From contig CANMBE010000001.1 of assembly GCA_947495975.1 (NCBI GenBank), forward strand, positions 176,964 to 240,963: a DNA stretch of 64,000 bases, given 5' to 3'. Of the stretch, positions 29,805 to 39,143 are shown one piece after another. The first letter of the stretch is position 1; each line of letters starts with the position of its first letter. The notes beneath the pieces were generated by a model that saw only the letters and a program-made list of their open reading frames with translations, ran no database searches and was not told the origin of the DNA. Source of the stretch: Ignavibacteria bacterium (lineage in GTDB: Bacteria; Bacteroidota; Ignavibacteria; Kapaibacteriales; Kapaibacteriaceae). A program made the translations under genes and the position numbers.

Positions 29805-30149
29805 ATGTCGTTTTTGACGACCAGAACAGCCCGCTCGATGATGTACCTTTTTGGCATCGGTGGGCTGTTGGTATGTAACGGGTTTATTGTTGCCATGATC
29901 TGGAACGAGGTTTTGTACCGTGCCATGGGGAATGAGCATCATCTTTCTTTCCTCGAGGGAATTGGGATTACGGCCTTTGCCTACGTTGGGGTTTTTGCGC
30001 TGAAGTACGGCGGAGTAAGGGGTCAAAGGCCCGTAAAGCCACAGAGCGTCATGGCAAAACGATGTGCCGAAATGACGGCCGATCAGCGTGCGGCGCTGCG
30101 CCAGGAGCTTGTTCAAACCTGCGGATGCAAGGAAACGGAAACGAAGTAG
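29805..30149 (+). CDS. Small two-helix membrane protein, unknown
   Basis: 114 residues with membrane helices at about 12-34 and 50-67, then a cytoplasmic tail containing MTADQRAALRQEL and a terminal CGC. It starts 12 bp after the sigma factor stop and ends 17 bp before mscL, so the three are probably one operon. Position suggests regulation of, or control by, the sigma factor. No family is recognised. Confidence 0.6.
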   Translation: MSFLTTRTARSMMYLFGIGGLLVCNGFIVAMIWNEVLYRAMGNEHHLSFLEGIGITAFAYVGVFALKYGGVRGQRPVKPQSVMAKRCAEMTADQRAALRQELVQTCGCKETETK

Positions 30150-30166
30150 TACGTGAGGATAACAGC

Positions 30167-30571
30167 ATGAACATGGTTACCGAGTTCAAAGAATTCATTT
30201 CCAAGGGAAATGTACTTGACCTTGCAATAGGCGTTATAATCGGCGTGGCCTTTGGCGCTATTACTACCTCGTTTGTAAACGATATCATAATGCCTCCAGT
30301 GGGGATGATTCTGGGAGGCGTCAATTTTGCCGATATAGTAACAACGCTGAAGGCAGCCGACGCGAATGGTAAGGGCGCGGTACTTATGCTGTGGGGCAAG
30401 TTCTTCCAAGCAGCGCTCAACTTCTTGATCATTGCCTTTGTGATGTTCATGATCGTAAAGGGAGCGAATGCCATCAAGCGCAAGCAAGTTGCAGCGCCCG
30501 TGGCACCTGCAGGACCCTCTGAAATTCAGCTCCTCACTGAGATCCGAGATTCGCTACAAAATCGCAGCTAA
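30167..30571 (+). CDS. mscL: Large-conductance mechanosensitive channel
   Basis: 134 residues from the ATG at 30167 (GAGG 8 nt upstream). The sequence EFKEFISKGNVLDLAIGVIIGVAFG gives the amphipathic N-terminal helix and pore-lining TM1; NDIIMPPVG follows in the loop; TM2 is NFLIIAFVMFMIVKG; the C-terminal helix is PSEIQLLTEIRDSL. It opens on hypo-osmotic stress. It ends one base before the convergent neighbour. Confidence 0.96.
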   Translation: MNMVTEFKEFISKGNVLDLAIGVIIGVAFGAITTSFVNDIIMPPVGMILGGVNFADIVTTLKAADANGKGAVLMLWGKFFQAALNFLIIAFVMFMIVKGANAIKRKQVAAPVAPAGPSEIQLLTEIRDSLQNRS

Positions 30572-30572
30572 C

Positions 30573-31784
30573 TCAGACCAATTGAGCAAAAACCGTTTGG
30601 TGACCATCACCAACACGCATAACGATGACTACACCCGGAGGACCTCCGCTTGCGAACGAAAGTGCGCGGCGTAGGTCCTCTGGGTCGTTTTCCCAACCGC
30701 GTTTCTTGAAGATCGTTGTTGGGCCCCATCCAAGCTCGCGAATAGATTCTTGGATGCGCCTTACGGAGATTCCCTTTTCAATCCTCAGCACTTTATACCT
30801 CTCATACCATTGAGAGGTAGGTGGCTCCTCATTCAACGCCCCATACGCGATCTTTGAATCGAAAACGCCCGCCCCGATTTCTGCAAAAAATGCACCCACA
30901 TTGCCGCTCGCAATGATCGCATTGTGAGGTTCGATTAAATATTGGGCATTGGGCACAACGAATGGAGCACTCTTGGCGCCCAGATTCCACGTTACAAACC
31001 TGTCTACGAGTGAAACCGCTGGCATAGTGATGTGAGGAGAACGCCACAGAATTCTCTCCCTACACTCCTTTCCGTAACCAATGTATTCGCTCACAAAACC
31101 TTGATCGGCAACCACATCGCCTGGACCAACCTTGATGCCAATAATTTCCGCATTCGGAATAGTATCGAGGGGCGGTTCATATTCTGTGCTCATTCTGATG
31201 CGTCCACGTGAGGAACGCCTCGAGGGGTCTGCCCACACTGCGTCAAACTCTTCTGCCCCCTCATTCAATCCTGTCCATGCATTAGGCACAACATCCACGT
31301 TACGAATACCAGCTCGGCGAATGTTTCCTGTTGTAAGAGCTGCCACAAGAAGGTCTGCCTCATACGTAGTTACGCGCCCGCAAACGCTCGCCAGTGCGGC
31401 GGTGTCTATTCCCGCTCCGGTACAGATTTCGAGTACATGAGCGCATCCACGAAAGGGTACTGCATGATGAGCGGCGATCTGCGGATGCGTGCATTGCTCA
31501 GCCATACGGTCTGTGAAGAGCCAATTGTGCATTCGTTTGCCAAGCCGCTCGGCGCGCATGGTACCCAAGGCCACATCGATTATCTGAGGTGCCGCGCTAG
31601 CAACCACAGGTTCGCTAGACTGCCGCAATGCCACTATGATAGCCGGTGTGGGAGAGCCCCCTACCGCTTTTAGCTCATCAATAACAGATTCCACAACCTT
31701 CACTATAGAATCGCCGGCAAAGAAAGCCGCATGCCCTTCAATCACGATAATCCCTTTCTCATGGGTCACTTCATCGAAAACCAC
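30573..31784 (-). CDS. THUMP-like domain class I SAM-dependent methyltransferase
   Basis: 403 residues from a GTG at 31784. An N-terminal helical part leads to a methyltransferase core with VLEICTGAGIDTAALA (motif I) and VWADPSRRSSRGR, the DPxRR signature of this bacterial family. The C-terminal 120 residues form the THUMP-like domain (RIEKGISVRRIQESIRELGW). The substrate is probably RNA but has not been defined. It is divergent from pckA. Confidence 0.75.
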   Translation of the reverse strand: MVFDEVTHEKGIIVIEGHAAFFAGDSIVKVVESVIDELKAVGGSPTPAIIVALRQSSEPVVASAAPQIIDVALGTMRAERLGKRMHNWLFTDRMAEQCTHPQIAAHHAVPFRGCAHVLEICTGAGIDTAALASVCGRVTTYEADLLVAALTTGNIRRAGIRNVDVVPNAWTGLNEGAEEFDAVWADPSRRSSRGRIRMSTEYEPPLDTIPNAEIIGIKVGPGDVVADQGFVSEYIGYGKECRERILWRSPHITMPAVSLVDRFVTWNLGAKSAPFVVPNAQYLIEPHNAIIASGNVGAFFAEIGAGVFDSKIAYGALNEEPPTSQWYERYKVLRIEKGISVRRIQESIRELGWGPTTIFKKRGWENDPEDLRRALSFASGGPPGVVIVMRVGDGHQTVFAQLV

Positions 31785-31830
31785 GATATTTGTGTCAATA
31801 CAATCCGAATAGAATCAATTGGGAACAGTC

Positions 31831-33390
31831 ATGAGTATGGGAGTCGACTCCGTCAGCACGCAGCTAAGGTCTATTGGGCTGCACAACCTCGGCGACATCA
31901 ACTACAACCTAGCAGCACCTGAGCTTTATGAGCAAGCGCTGATGTATGAAGAAGGCATTCTGTCTGAGCATGGCGCCCTTTGTGTAAACTCTGTGCCGTA
32001 TACCGGACGTCGTGCAAACGACAAGTTCGTGGTAGAAGAGGACGGAAGCAAGGAAGATGTTTGGTGGGGCAAGGTGAATAAACCATTTACCACAGAAAAA
32101 TTCAACGCATTAAAAACTCGCGTGTTCGCATATCTGCAAGGTCGCGATGTATATGTGCAGGATCTGATTGCAGGTTCCGATGACAAATATTCTTTACCGG
32201 TTCGATTTGTTCAAGAAGAAGCCTATCACTCGCTCTTTGTTCAGAACATGTTCATCAAGCCAACTGAAGAGCAGCTCGAGAATTTCCTTCCGGGTTTCAC
32301 AGTCATCACCGTTCCTGGATTTAAATCAATTCCAGAAATCGATGGAACGCTGAGTGAGGTTTTCATCATCCTCAGCTTTGAACAAAAACTGATTCTTATT
32401 GGTGGCACATCGTACGCAGGCGAGAACAAGAAGGTAATCTTTACTGTGCTCAATTATCTTATGCCTAAGCGCGGTGTGATGTCCATGCACTGCTCGTCTA
32501 ACATCGGCAAGGACGGAGACACTGCCCTATTCTTTGGTCTCTCCGGCACAGGTAAGACAACACTCTCTACAGACCCAGAGCGAGCGCTCATTGGTGATGA
32601 TGAACATGGATGGAGCGATGATGGTGTTTTCAATTATGAAGGGGGCTGTTACGCCAAGGTGATTAACCTCAATGGAGAAGCCGAGCCAATCATCTTTAAT
32701 CTAACACGCACCTTTGGAACGATCCTTGAGAACGTAGACATCGACGAAGAGACACGCGTCATAGATCTGGATTCTCAGATTCACACTGAGAACACACGCG
32801 CTTCCTACACGCGAGAAAAAATTCCGAACATTGCTCCCGATAATAGGGGCGGTCACCCAAAGACCATTGTATTCCTCACTGCTGATGCATTCGGAGTAAT
32901 GCCACCAATTTCGCGCTTAACTCCTGAGCAAGCGATGTATCACTTCCTGAGTGGATACACTGCAAAGGTTGCTGGCACCGAAGCCGGGGTGAAGGAACCA
33001 TCAGCAACATTCTCTACGTGTTTTGGTGCGCCGTTCATGGTGCATCATCCAAGTGTGTATGCGAATCTTCTTCGAGACAAGATCAAGGCGCATAGCTCAA
33101 CTGTGTGGCTTGTGAACACAGGTTGGAGTGGCGGGCCTTATGGTGTTGGAAGCCGAATGAAGATTCAATTCACACGCGCCATGCTTCGCGCTGCACTAAC
33201 GGGCCAACTCGATAACATTGAGTTTGTGAAGGACGCATTCTTTGACCTCAGCATTCCAGCGTCATGTCCGGATGTGCCTTCAGAGATTCTCAACCCACGC
33301 AATACGTGGAAGGACACGGCTGCATACGACAAACAAGCTCGTCATCTAGTGGAATTGTTCGAAGAAAACTATAAGCAGTTTTCTATTTAG
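31831..33390 (+). CDS. pckA: Phosphoenolpyruvate carboxykinase (ATP)
   Basis: About 519 residues. The kinase-1 and kinase-2 motifs are FGLSGTGKTTLSTDPER and ALIGDDEHGWSDDGVFNYEGGCYAK; LSGYTAKVAGTEAGVKEP and the INTGWSGGPYGVGSRMK-like NTGWSGG block follow. It interconverts oxaloacetate and PEP with ATP, in gluconeogenesis or fermentation. The ATG at 31831 follows GGGAA; GATATTTG 38 nt upstream is a possible promoter element. The stop lies in a hairpin shared with the convergent gene. Confidence 0.96.
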   Translation: MSMGVDSVSTQLRSIGLHNLGDINYNLAAPELYEQALMYEEGILSEHGALCVNSVPYTGRRANDKFVVEEDGSKEDVWWGKVNKPFTTEKFNALKTRVFAYLQGRDVYVQDLIAGSDDKYSLPVRFVQEEAYHSLFVQNMFIKPTEEQLENFLPGFTVITVPGFKSIPEIDGTLSEVFIILSFEQKLILIGGTSYAGENKKVIFTVLNYLMPKRGVMSMHCSSNIGKDGDTALFFGLSGTGKTTLSTDPERALIGDDEHGWSDDGVFNYEGGCYAKVINLNGEAEPIIFNLTRTFGTILENVDIDEETRVIDLDSQIHTENTRASYTREKIPNIAPDNRGGHPKTIVFLTADAFGVMPPISRLTPEQAMYHFLSGYTAKVAGTEAGVKEPSATFSTCFGAPFMVHHPSVYANLLRDKIKAHSSTVWLVNTGWSGGPYGVGSRMKIQFTRAMLRAALTGQLDNIEFVKDAFFDLSIPASCPDVPSEILNPRNTWKDTAAYDKQARHLVELFEENYKQFSI

Positions 33391-33403
33391 GGCCTATGCC
33401 CTA
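33388..33403. terminator. Hairpin holding both convergent stop codons
   Basis: TAGGGC-CTAT-GCCCTA forms a perfect 6-bp stem with a 4-nt loop. The left arm starts with the pckA TAG and the right arm, on the other strand, starts with the TAG of the DUF2007 gene. There is no U-tract, so termination would be weak or factor-assisted. Confidence 0.35.
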
Positions 33404-33643
33404 TTCGTCGGCAAATTCATCCACGTCTATGTCATCGGGACTGATGTCTGCGATGTAATCGTCATCAGCAACAGCACGAGCCTCAAGGATCTCTCGTGCT
33501 TCGGCAACGTCGTCTTCAAAAACGAAAATTTGATATCCCTCTGTTTTGTCGTCCTGGATCTTATGATCGATGCCAGCTGCTTTTAGTTGCGAAGCTAAGA
33601 GTTGTGCTTCCACTTCATTTTCACACGTAGACAATAGAACCAT
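33401..33643 (-). CDS. DUF2007 family small protein
   Basis: 80 residues from the ATG at 33643 with GGAG 7-8 nt upstream. It opens with MVLLSTCENEVEAQLLASQLKAAG, the ferredoxin-like DUF2007 fold in which a residue pair after the first strand recurs, and ends in a very acidic tail (DDDYIADISPDDIDVDEFADE-like). The family has been called a putative signal-transducing protein without a proven function. Confidence 0.75.
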   Translation of the reverse strand: MVLLSTCENEVEAQLLASQLKAAGIDHKIQDDKTEGYQIFVFEDDVAEAREILEARAVADDDYIADISPDDIDVDEFADE

Positions 33644-33669
33644 GACCGCACTCCAAAAAAACAACGACG

Positions 33670-34296
33670 TTATTTGCTAGGTGACTTTTGGTACTTCTTA
33701 GCTTTTTCAGGATTTGCCTGCATCCACTTTTGAAACTCGTTACTTATCACTCCAAATGTACGCTTTTGATGCGCTTCCTTCGTCTTCGATAACGGCTTGT
33801 TAAATGACCATACGATAACCCAAGTATCCGTTACAAGAACTTCGTCATTTGTATCCTTGCCCGCAGGCTTTTCATCAGCCTTATAGAGGGCCCTACAGAT
33901 CGCCTTGCGAGCATCATCGGGAAGGGGCGTATCCCATTGGAAATACATGATCACGCCACCATCACCGCCTGAGAATGCCTGCGCACTCTTCTGAGATGGT
34001 TCTCCAAACGCCGGCAGAACTGCCTGCCAAGAATTCCATAAGGATGTAGCGACCTTGGTTGCCGGCTTTACATTCTTTGTTTCTTTATACGCCGTCGGAA
34101 TCTCACCTGACGCCCACAAGAACGCACTGAGTGGCATCGTGATTTCGCGATTGAATTTCGAAAAATCATATCTGGTGGTAACGGATTCTACCTTGACGGT
34201 ATGTCCGGGCGGTGCCTTGAAATTCGGAACCTGTGGCTGCTGCTGCGCAACAATTGGGAGTGCACAGAAAATGAGAATCAATACTTTTTTGATCAT
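33670..34296 (-). CDS. Secreted protein of unknown function, coupled to ettA
   Basis: 208 residues from the ATG at 34296, which lies one base after the ettA stop (TAACATG), so translation is probably coupled. The signal peptide MIKKVLILIFCALPIVAQQ is clear. The mature part is rich in Lys and Trp, with SLWNSWQAVLPAF and YFQWDTPLPDDARKAICRALY segments, and ends in a basic tail. I do not recognise the family. Confidence 0.65.
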   Translation of the reverse strand: MIKKVLILIFCALPIVAQQQPQVPNFKAPPGHTVKVESVTTRYDFSKFNREITMPLSAFLWASGEIPTAYKETKNVKPATKVATSLWNSWQAVLPAFGEPSQKSAQAFSGGDGGVIMYFQWDTPLPDDARKAICRALYKADEKPAGKDTNDEVLVTDTWVIVWSFNKPLSKTKEAHQKRTFGVISNEFQKWMQANPEKAKKYQKSPSK

Positions 34297-34297
34297 G

Positions 34298-35980
34298 TTA
34301 ATCACGCATGAGTTTACGATACGATATTCTATGTGGACGGTCTGCCTCGATGCCAAGTCTCTTGTGTCTGTCTTCTTCGTACTGCGAATAGTTCCCATCA
34401 TACCAAACTACTTGACTGTCTCCTTCAAAAGCAAGGATGTGCGTTGCAACACGATCAAGGAACCAGCGATCGTGGGAAATTACGACGGCACAACCTGCAA
34501 ATCCTTGAAGTGCCTCTTCTAAAGCACGTAAGGTGTTTACATCTAAGTCATTTGTAGGCTCATCGAGAAGGAGAACATTAGCCCCCTCCTTTAACATCTT
34601 AGCCAAGTGCACACGGTTGCGCTCGCCGCCAGAAATCTGATTGACTTTCTTTTGTTGGTCACTACCGCTGAAATTGAAACGAGATACATACGCACGCGAG
34701 TTTACTTCGCGGGTGCCAATCATCAGCAGGTCCTGTCCGTCACTAATCTCTTCCCAGATAGATCTCTTGGGGTCAAGGGGGCGATCCTGATCGATGTATC
34801 CGAGTTTGACAGACTCACCAACAATGAACTTGCCGCTATCGGGTTGCAATTGTTGAGTGATCATTTTAAACAGTGTTGTTTTACCTGCTCCGTTGGGTCC
34901 AATAATTCCTATGATCCCACCAGGCGGAAGGGAGAAGGTCAGATTCTCGTACAGCACTTTTTCGCCAAAGGCCTTTGAGATATCTACGGCATCAATCACA
35001 AGGTCGCCAAGACGTGGCCCAGCAGGAATGAATATTTCCATTTCTTCATTACGCTTCACACTCTCTTCGCCGAGCAATTTTTCATAGGCGGATATACGCG
35101 CTTTGCTCTTTGCATGACGTCCTTTGGGATTCATGCGGACCCATTCGAGTTCTTCCTTGAGTGCTTTCTGGCGCTTTGACTCTTGCTTTTCTTCCAAGGC
35201 CATGCGGGCTGTTTTCTGTTCTAGCCATGCAGTGTAATTGCCTTCGTACGGAATTCCTGCGCCGTTATCGAGCTCAAGGATCCAACCAGCAACGTTGTCG
35301 AGGAAGTATCTGTCGTGCGTTACTGCTATCACTGTGCCTTCGTAGTCATGCAGGTGACGTTCTAACCACGCAACACTATCGGCATCCAGGTGGTTCGTTG
35401 GCTCATCGAGCAACAACACGTCTGGCTTTTTTAAGAGTAAGCGCACAAGTGCGACGCGACGTTTTTCACCACCAGAAATCACACTCACGAGTGTGTCAGG
35501 GGGCGGACATCTCAAGGCATCCATTGCCATCTCTAGCTTGGAATCAATATCCCACGCACCAATAGCATCAATCTTCTCCTGCAGTTTTGCCTGCTGGTCC
35601 AAAAGCTTCTCATAGTCTGCATCTGGTTCTGAGAATTTTTCGCTGATGGCGTTGTAGTCGCGCAGAAGTCCAACGGCCTCAGTAGCCCCTTCCTCAACAA
35701 TCTCGCGAACTGTTTTTGTTGGATCAAGCTCGGGCTCTTGAGAGAGGTAGCCAAAGGTGACGTCTTTGTTCTTTGTGATCTGACCAACGTATTCGTCGTC
35801 CAGACCAGCGATGATCTTCATGAGCGTAGACTTACCCGCGCCATTGAGACCAAGCACGCCAATCTTAGCGCCATAATAGAAGCTGAGGTAAATGTCTCTC
35901 AGCACCTGACGGTTGGGCTTGTAGATTTTGCCTACGCCCACCATGCTGAAAATGATTTTTTGGGGTTCAAATACTGCCAT
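34298..35980 (-). CDS. ettA: ABC-F translation factor EttA
   Basis: 560 residues with two ABC domains and no membrane helices. Walker A motifs are GLNGAGKST (near 45) and GPNGAGKTT (near 350); signatures are SGGEKRRVAL and SGGERNRVHL; Walker B/EQ motifs are LLLDEPTNHLD and LLLDEPTNDLD. The inter-domain linker contains the MNPKGRHAKSKARISAYE arm typical of EttA. It binds the ribosomal E site and gates the first elongation step according to ATP/ADP level. It is divergent from the EamA gene with 26 bp between starts. Confidence 0.95.
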   Translation of the reverse strand: MAVFEPQKIIFSMVGVGKIYKPNRQVLRDIYLSFYYGAKIGVLGLNGAGKSTLMKIIAGLDDEYVGQITKNKDVTFGYLSQEPELDPTKTVREIVEEGATEAVGLLRDYNAISEKFSEPDADYEKLLDQQAKLQEKIDAIGAWDIDSKLEMAMDALRCPPPDTLVSVISGGEKRRVALVRLLLKKPDVLLLDEPTNHLDADSVAWLERHLHDYEGTVIAVTHDRYFLDNVAGWILELDNGAGIPYEGNYTAWLEQKTARMALEEKQESKRQKALKEELEWVRMNPKGRHAKSKARISAYEKLLGEESVKRNEEMEIFIPAGPRLGDLVIDAVDISKAFGEKVLYENLTFSLPPGGIIGIIGPNGAGKTTLFKMITQQLQPDSGKFIVGESVKLGYIDQDRPLDPKRSIWEEISDGQDLLMIGTREVNSRAYVSRFNFSGSDQQKKVNQISGGERNRVHLAKMLKEGANVLLLDEPTNDLDVNTLRALEEALQGFAGCAVVISHDRWFLDRVATHILAFEGDSQVVWYDGNYSQYEEDRHKRLGIEADRPHRISYRKLMRD

Positions 35981-36006
35981 AGCCAGCGAAATTACGACTT
36001 TGCGCG

Positions 36007-36867
36007 ATGTCTATTGTTGCCGTCTTCCTTGTTCTCTCATCTGCCGCCATTCACGCACTCTGGAATCTTCAGGCAAAGAAGGTGGGAGGGGGCTTACCCT
36101 TTGTGCTTTTAACGGGGGTTGTCTCCAGTCTTTTGTACCTGCCGCTTGTGATTCCTGCATGGATATTCTTTACGCCTATTCTTGACACTCCCAGCGTGCT
36201 TCTCATTGGCTTTGGGGCTATGATCCACATGGTGTATTTCTTGCTGCTCATGCGCGGATACAAACACGGCGAGATGTCTGTTGTGTATCCGCTGGCACGT
36301 GGCACCGGACCGGCCCTAACTATGGTCTGCGCCGCACTATTTTTTGACGAAACGCCTACACCTGGTGCCATCATAGGGATGATTTTGATTGGCTTGGGCG
36401 TTCTCATTCTATCTGCTCCGGCACTCAAGGCTGGGCTCTCTCATCTTCGTAGGGGTATTGGCTTTGCTTTGTTAACGGGGCTCCTGATAGCCGCATACAC
36501 AACGTTTGACAAGCGCATAATGGTTAGTGTGGTAATCCTGCCGTTGCTCTATGATTGGAGCGCCAGCGCCTCAAGAACTGTCTTGCTATCGCCGCTGATC
36601 TGGATTCACCGCCAAGAAATGGGCGATGTGTGGCGCCAACACCGAAACAAAATCTTGTTCATCTGTCTTGTGTCTCCAGCTGGCTACATCCTGATGCTCT
36701 CAGCAATGCAGATTGCACCTGTTACCAGTATTGCGCCACTGCGCGAGACGAGCATACTGTTTGGTGCCTTCTTAGGCATACGCATGTTGGGTGAGGGTGA
36801 CGGACGGAGGCGACTCATTGCTGCAGCCATCATGGCCGTTGGTGCGCTTTCAATCGCTGTATGGTGA
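36007..36867 (+). CDS. EamA/DMT-superfamily transporter
   Basis: 286 residues with about ten membrane helices in two repeats, including SSAAIHALWNLQAKK, YPLARGTGPALTM and APLRETSILFGAFLG, which are the typical EamA helices. The substrate is unknown (small metabolites are usual). TTTG ends four bases before the ATG (35999-36002). Its stop overlaps the next start (ATGGTGA). Confidence 0.85.
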   Translation: MSIVAVFLVLSSAAIHALWNLQAKKVGGGLPFVLLTGVVSSLLYLPLVIPAWIFFTPILDTPSVLLIGFGAMIHMVYFLLLMRGYKHGEMSVVYPLARGTGPALTMVCAALFFDETPTPGAIIGMILIGLGVLILSAPALKAGLSHLRRGIGFALLTGLLIAAYTTFDKRIMVSVVILPLLYDWSASASRTVLLSPLIWIHRQEMGDVWRQHRNKILFICLVSPAGYILMLSAMQIAPVTSIAPLRETSILFGAFLGIRMLGEGDGRRRLIAAAIMAVGALSIAVW

Positions 36868-37511
36868 GCAACAGTTCGGTAACTTTCGATATGAAACAAC
36901 CAACATGGAAAGAGTTTCTCAGTGACCAGCGTAGCGCGATGCTCATCGTTGTTACACTGGCAACATTGTTCGTTACTCTCTATTCGTATTCAAAATTCCT
37001 CAACCACGTTGAGCTGCGTGCAGGAGTAACGTTTACAGATCCGTTACATCCCTTGGTTGGGCCAATCGATATGACGTGGCCATCGTTCATCGCGCTATGG
37101 GGCGCGATTCTCTTGGCATTTGTTTCGATGATGCGAACGCCAACACTTCTTTTCAAAGCCATGCGAGCATATACGATGCTCGTGGGCTTGCGAATCATCT
37201 GCATGTGGCTTATGCCACTCGATCCGCCAGCTACAATGATTCCTCTTGTTGATCCACTTGCGCAACTCGTTACGTCTGGCACAGCAATGCCACTTACAAG
37301 AGATCTCTTTTTTAGCGGACATACCTCATTGTTGTGCCTCTTTGGATTTATGGTTCCGCAGAAACCACTGAAGGTGTTATTCTTTTTGCTCGCTGTGTTT
37401 GTTGGCGTTGCAGTGATCTTGCAACATGTGCACTACAGCGTTGACGTAGTTGTTGCGCCCCTTGCTGCATGGGCTGCTGTTTCTTTGAGTGGAGCCGCAG
37501 ATAGAGCTTAG
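36861..37511 (+). CDS. PAP2_C (sphingomyelin-synthase-like) membrane protein
   Basis: 216 residues, five to six membrane helices. DLFFSGHTSLLC and LQHVHYSVDVVVAP give the H...H...D catalytic arrangement of the PAP2_C / sphingomyelin synthase type, unlike the classic PAP2 gene at 5854. It probably transfers or hydrolyses a lipid head group. With a serine palmitoyltransferase 7 kb away, sphingolipid head-group chemistry is possible, but this is inference. The ATG at 36861 overlaps the EamA stop; MKQ at 36891 is an alternative start. Confidence 0.72.
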   Translation: MVSNSSVTFDMKQPTWKEFLSDQRSAMLIVVTLATLFVTLYSYSKFLNHVELRAGVTFTDPLHPLVGPIDMTWPSFIALWGAILLAFVSMMRTPTLLFKAMRAYTMLVGLRIICMWLMPLDPPATMIPLVDPLAQLVTSGTAMPLTRDLFFSGHTSLLCLFGFMVPQKPLKVLFFLLAVFVGVAVILQHVHYSVDVVVAPLAAWAAVSLSGAADRA

Positions 37512-38191
37512 AACGAGGCTACTGCATCAGTCTCACCAAAGTCGAGCAGTTCCATCTTGAACTCATCACCGGAAATACTCTTTACCACTCCATAGATTGG
37601 AACCGCAGGGTGAACATGAGACGTGGTCTCAATAGATTCGCCGTTAACAGCCAATTCCGTCTTCAGTAAGGTTGTTCCAAGGAAGGTACCTGCCGACACT
37701 CGGACTTTTCCTCCGTCTCCAAGATTTGTGGAGGGGGCTGTTAAACCGGTGAGCGCTTTGGAATACGCAGACATTGCCATCGGGGAGGCAACGCCATCAA
37801 TGACCACCACTTCGTCATTGTTTGATTTGATCTTCATCTTTGTGATCACCATGTCATCACTCTTGCCACTTATTCTTGCGGCGTCTAATCCTTTTACATT
37901 GAATTGTGTGATGGTAATGGTATCAATTGCCATGCGTTCCATTTCTATTGTCCACTCATCACCTTCATGAAGGATAATTCGGGTAATCATAATCGACCGC
38001 ACGTCATCATCATCTACCATTCCATAACGCACCCATTGCCCAACTGACAAATCGCGTGGCGCCGTGAAGGCTTCAGCCGGATACTCGCTTACACGCTTTG
38101 TTGTGAAGTAGATAGTTATCTGCTCTTTATTGTCAGCAGCAACGAGCATGCTTGAGGTTAACACAAGCAAACAGAGAATGCGAAGTATCAT
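37508..38191 (-). CDS. Secreted protein of unknown function
   Basis: 227 residues with a signal peptide (MILRILCLLVLTSSMLVAA) and a mainly beta mature part. No catalytic motif or sorting domain is visible. It starts 5 bp after the hutG-like stop and is probably co-transcribed with it and with the PNGase F-like gene upstream. It overlaps the convergent PAP2_C gene by 4 bp. Confidence 0.6.
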   Translation of the reverse strand: MILRILCLLVLTSSMLVAADNKEQITIYFTTKRVSEYPAEAFTAPRDLSVGQWVRYGMVDDDDVRSIMITRIILHEGDEWTIEMERMAIDTITITQFNVKGLDAARISGKSDDMVITKMKIKSNNDEVVVIDGVASPMAMSAYSKALTGLTAPSTNLGDGGKVRVSAGTFLGTTLLKTELAVNGESIETTSHVHPAVPIYGVVKSISGDEFKMELLDFGETDAVASF

Positions 38192-38196
38192 GACGT

Positions 38197-39141
38197 TCAG
38201 CTCCGGATAGTAAAAGCAAGTCCCGCAAGTACTTCTCCGATCATTGTCGCAGCAAGCTTAGCGGTACGTCCGTCTAGATCAAATCTAGGATTCATTTCAA
38301 CAATATCGAATGCAGCAAGACTACCTGATGAAGCAGCAGACTGCAAACAGCTTGCCACTTCATGTGGCGTAAATCCATCTGCTGCCGGTGCACTTACGCC
38401 AGGTGCATAGGCTGATGCAAATGCGTCCATATCAAGCGAAAGATACACGTGCTGAGATCTTGCAGCATGTGCGAGAGCACGGTCCCACACAAAGACGATA
38501 TTTTCTTTCCTGGTATCATCAAGCATCACTACATGCATACCCGCATCACGCACGAATGCAAGGTGAGATGCAGCAACGGAAGTCCCCTGCAATCCAAATT
38601 CAACAAATCCTCCTGGAAGGAGTCGAGACTCTGGTTGCTCCAGCATTTGACGGAACGGCGAGCCGCTATGTGCGCGATCATCATTCTGCAATGGACGAAC
38701 ATCGGCATGAGCGTCGATGTTTATAACGCCGTATTCTCTGTTTAGTGTTTCAAACGCACGAATTGTTGGCCACGCACAATCATGACCGCCACCAAGGACG
38801 ATAGGAAAATGTCCGCTCTGCAAAACACGAGCTACAGCATCATGTTGTTCATCATGAATTTGTTCGAGCGTCTTTCCTTGTGTTTCGATGTTACCACTAT
38901 CAACGATGCACATTCGGCCTGCCTCAACTACATCAAGGAACTGCGAACTCGCCAGCTTCATGAGTGCTGCTCTAATTGCTGAAGGGGCGTCTGCAGAGCC
39001 CGCTCGGCCATTGTTCCGCACAACTCCAATGTCTTGCGGAACGCCCATGAGCATACAGACAATCTCTGCGCGTGCAGGAATCGCCGACGCATCTACAATC
39101 AGATCGCCAATTCTAGGGTCCGAAGGGTCGAGCGGAGGCAT
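38197..39141 (-). CDS. Arginase/agmatinase/formimidoylglutamase family enzyme
   Basis: 314 residues with the binuclear manganese site of ureohydrolases: VLGGGHDCAW (His120), NIDAHADVRP (Asp143, His145, Asp147) and SLDMDAFASAYAPGVSAP (two Asp). The last motif and the length resemble HutG, formimidoylglutamase, the last step of histidine breakdown, which would match hutU in this window. Agmatinase or arginase cannot be excluded by reading alone. It begins 2 bp after the stop of the PNGase F-like gene. Confidence 0.8.
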   Translation of the reverse strand: MPPLDPSDPRIGDLIVDASAIPARAEIVCMLMGVPQDIGVVRNNGRAGSADAPSAIRAALMKLASSQFLDVVEAGRMCIVDSGNIETQGKTLEQIHDEQHDAVARVLQSGHFPIVLGGGHDCAWPTIRAFETLNREYGVINIDAHADVRPLQNDDRAHSGSPFRQMLEQPESRLLPGGFVEFGLQGTSVAASHLAFVRDAGMHVVMLDDTRKENIVFVWDRALAHAARSQHVYLSLDMDAFASAYAPGVSAPAADGFTPHEVASCLQSAASSGSLAAFDIVEMNPRFDLDGRTAKLAATMIGEVLAGLAFTIRS

Positions 39142-39143
39142 GA

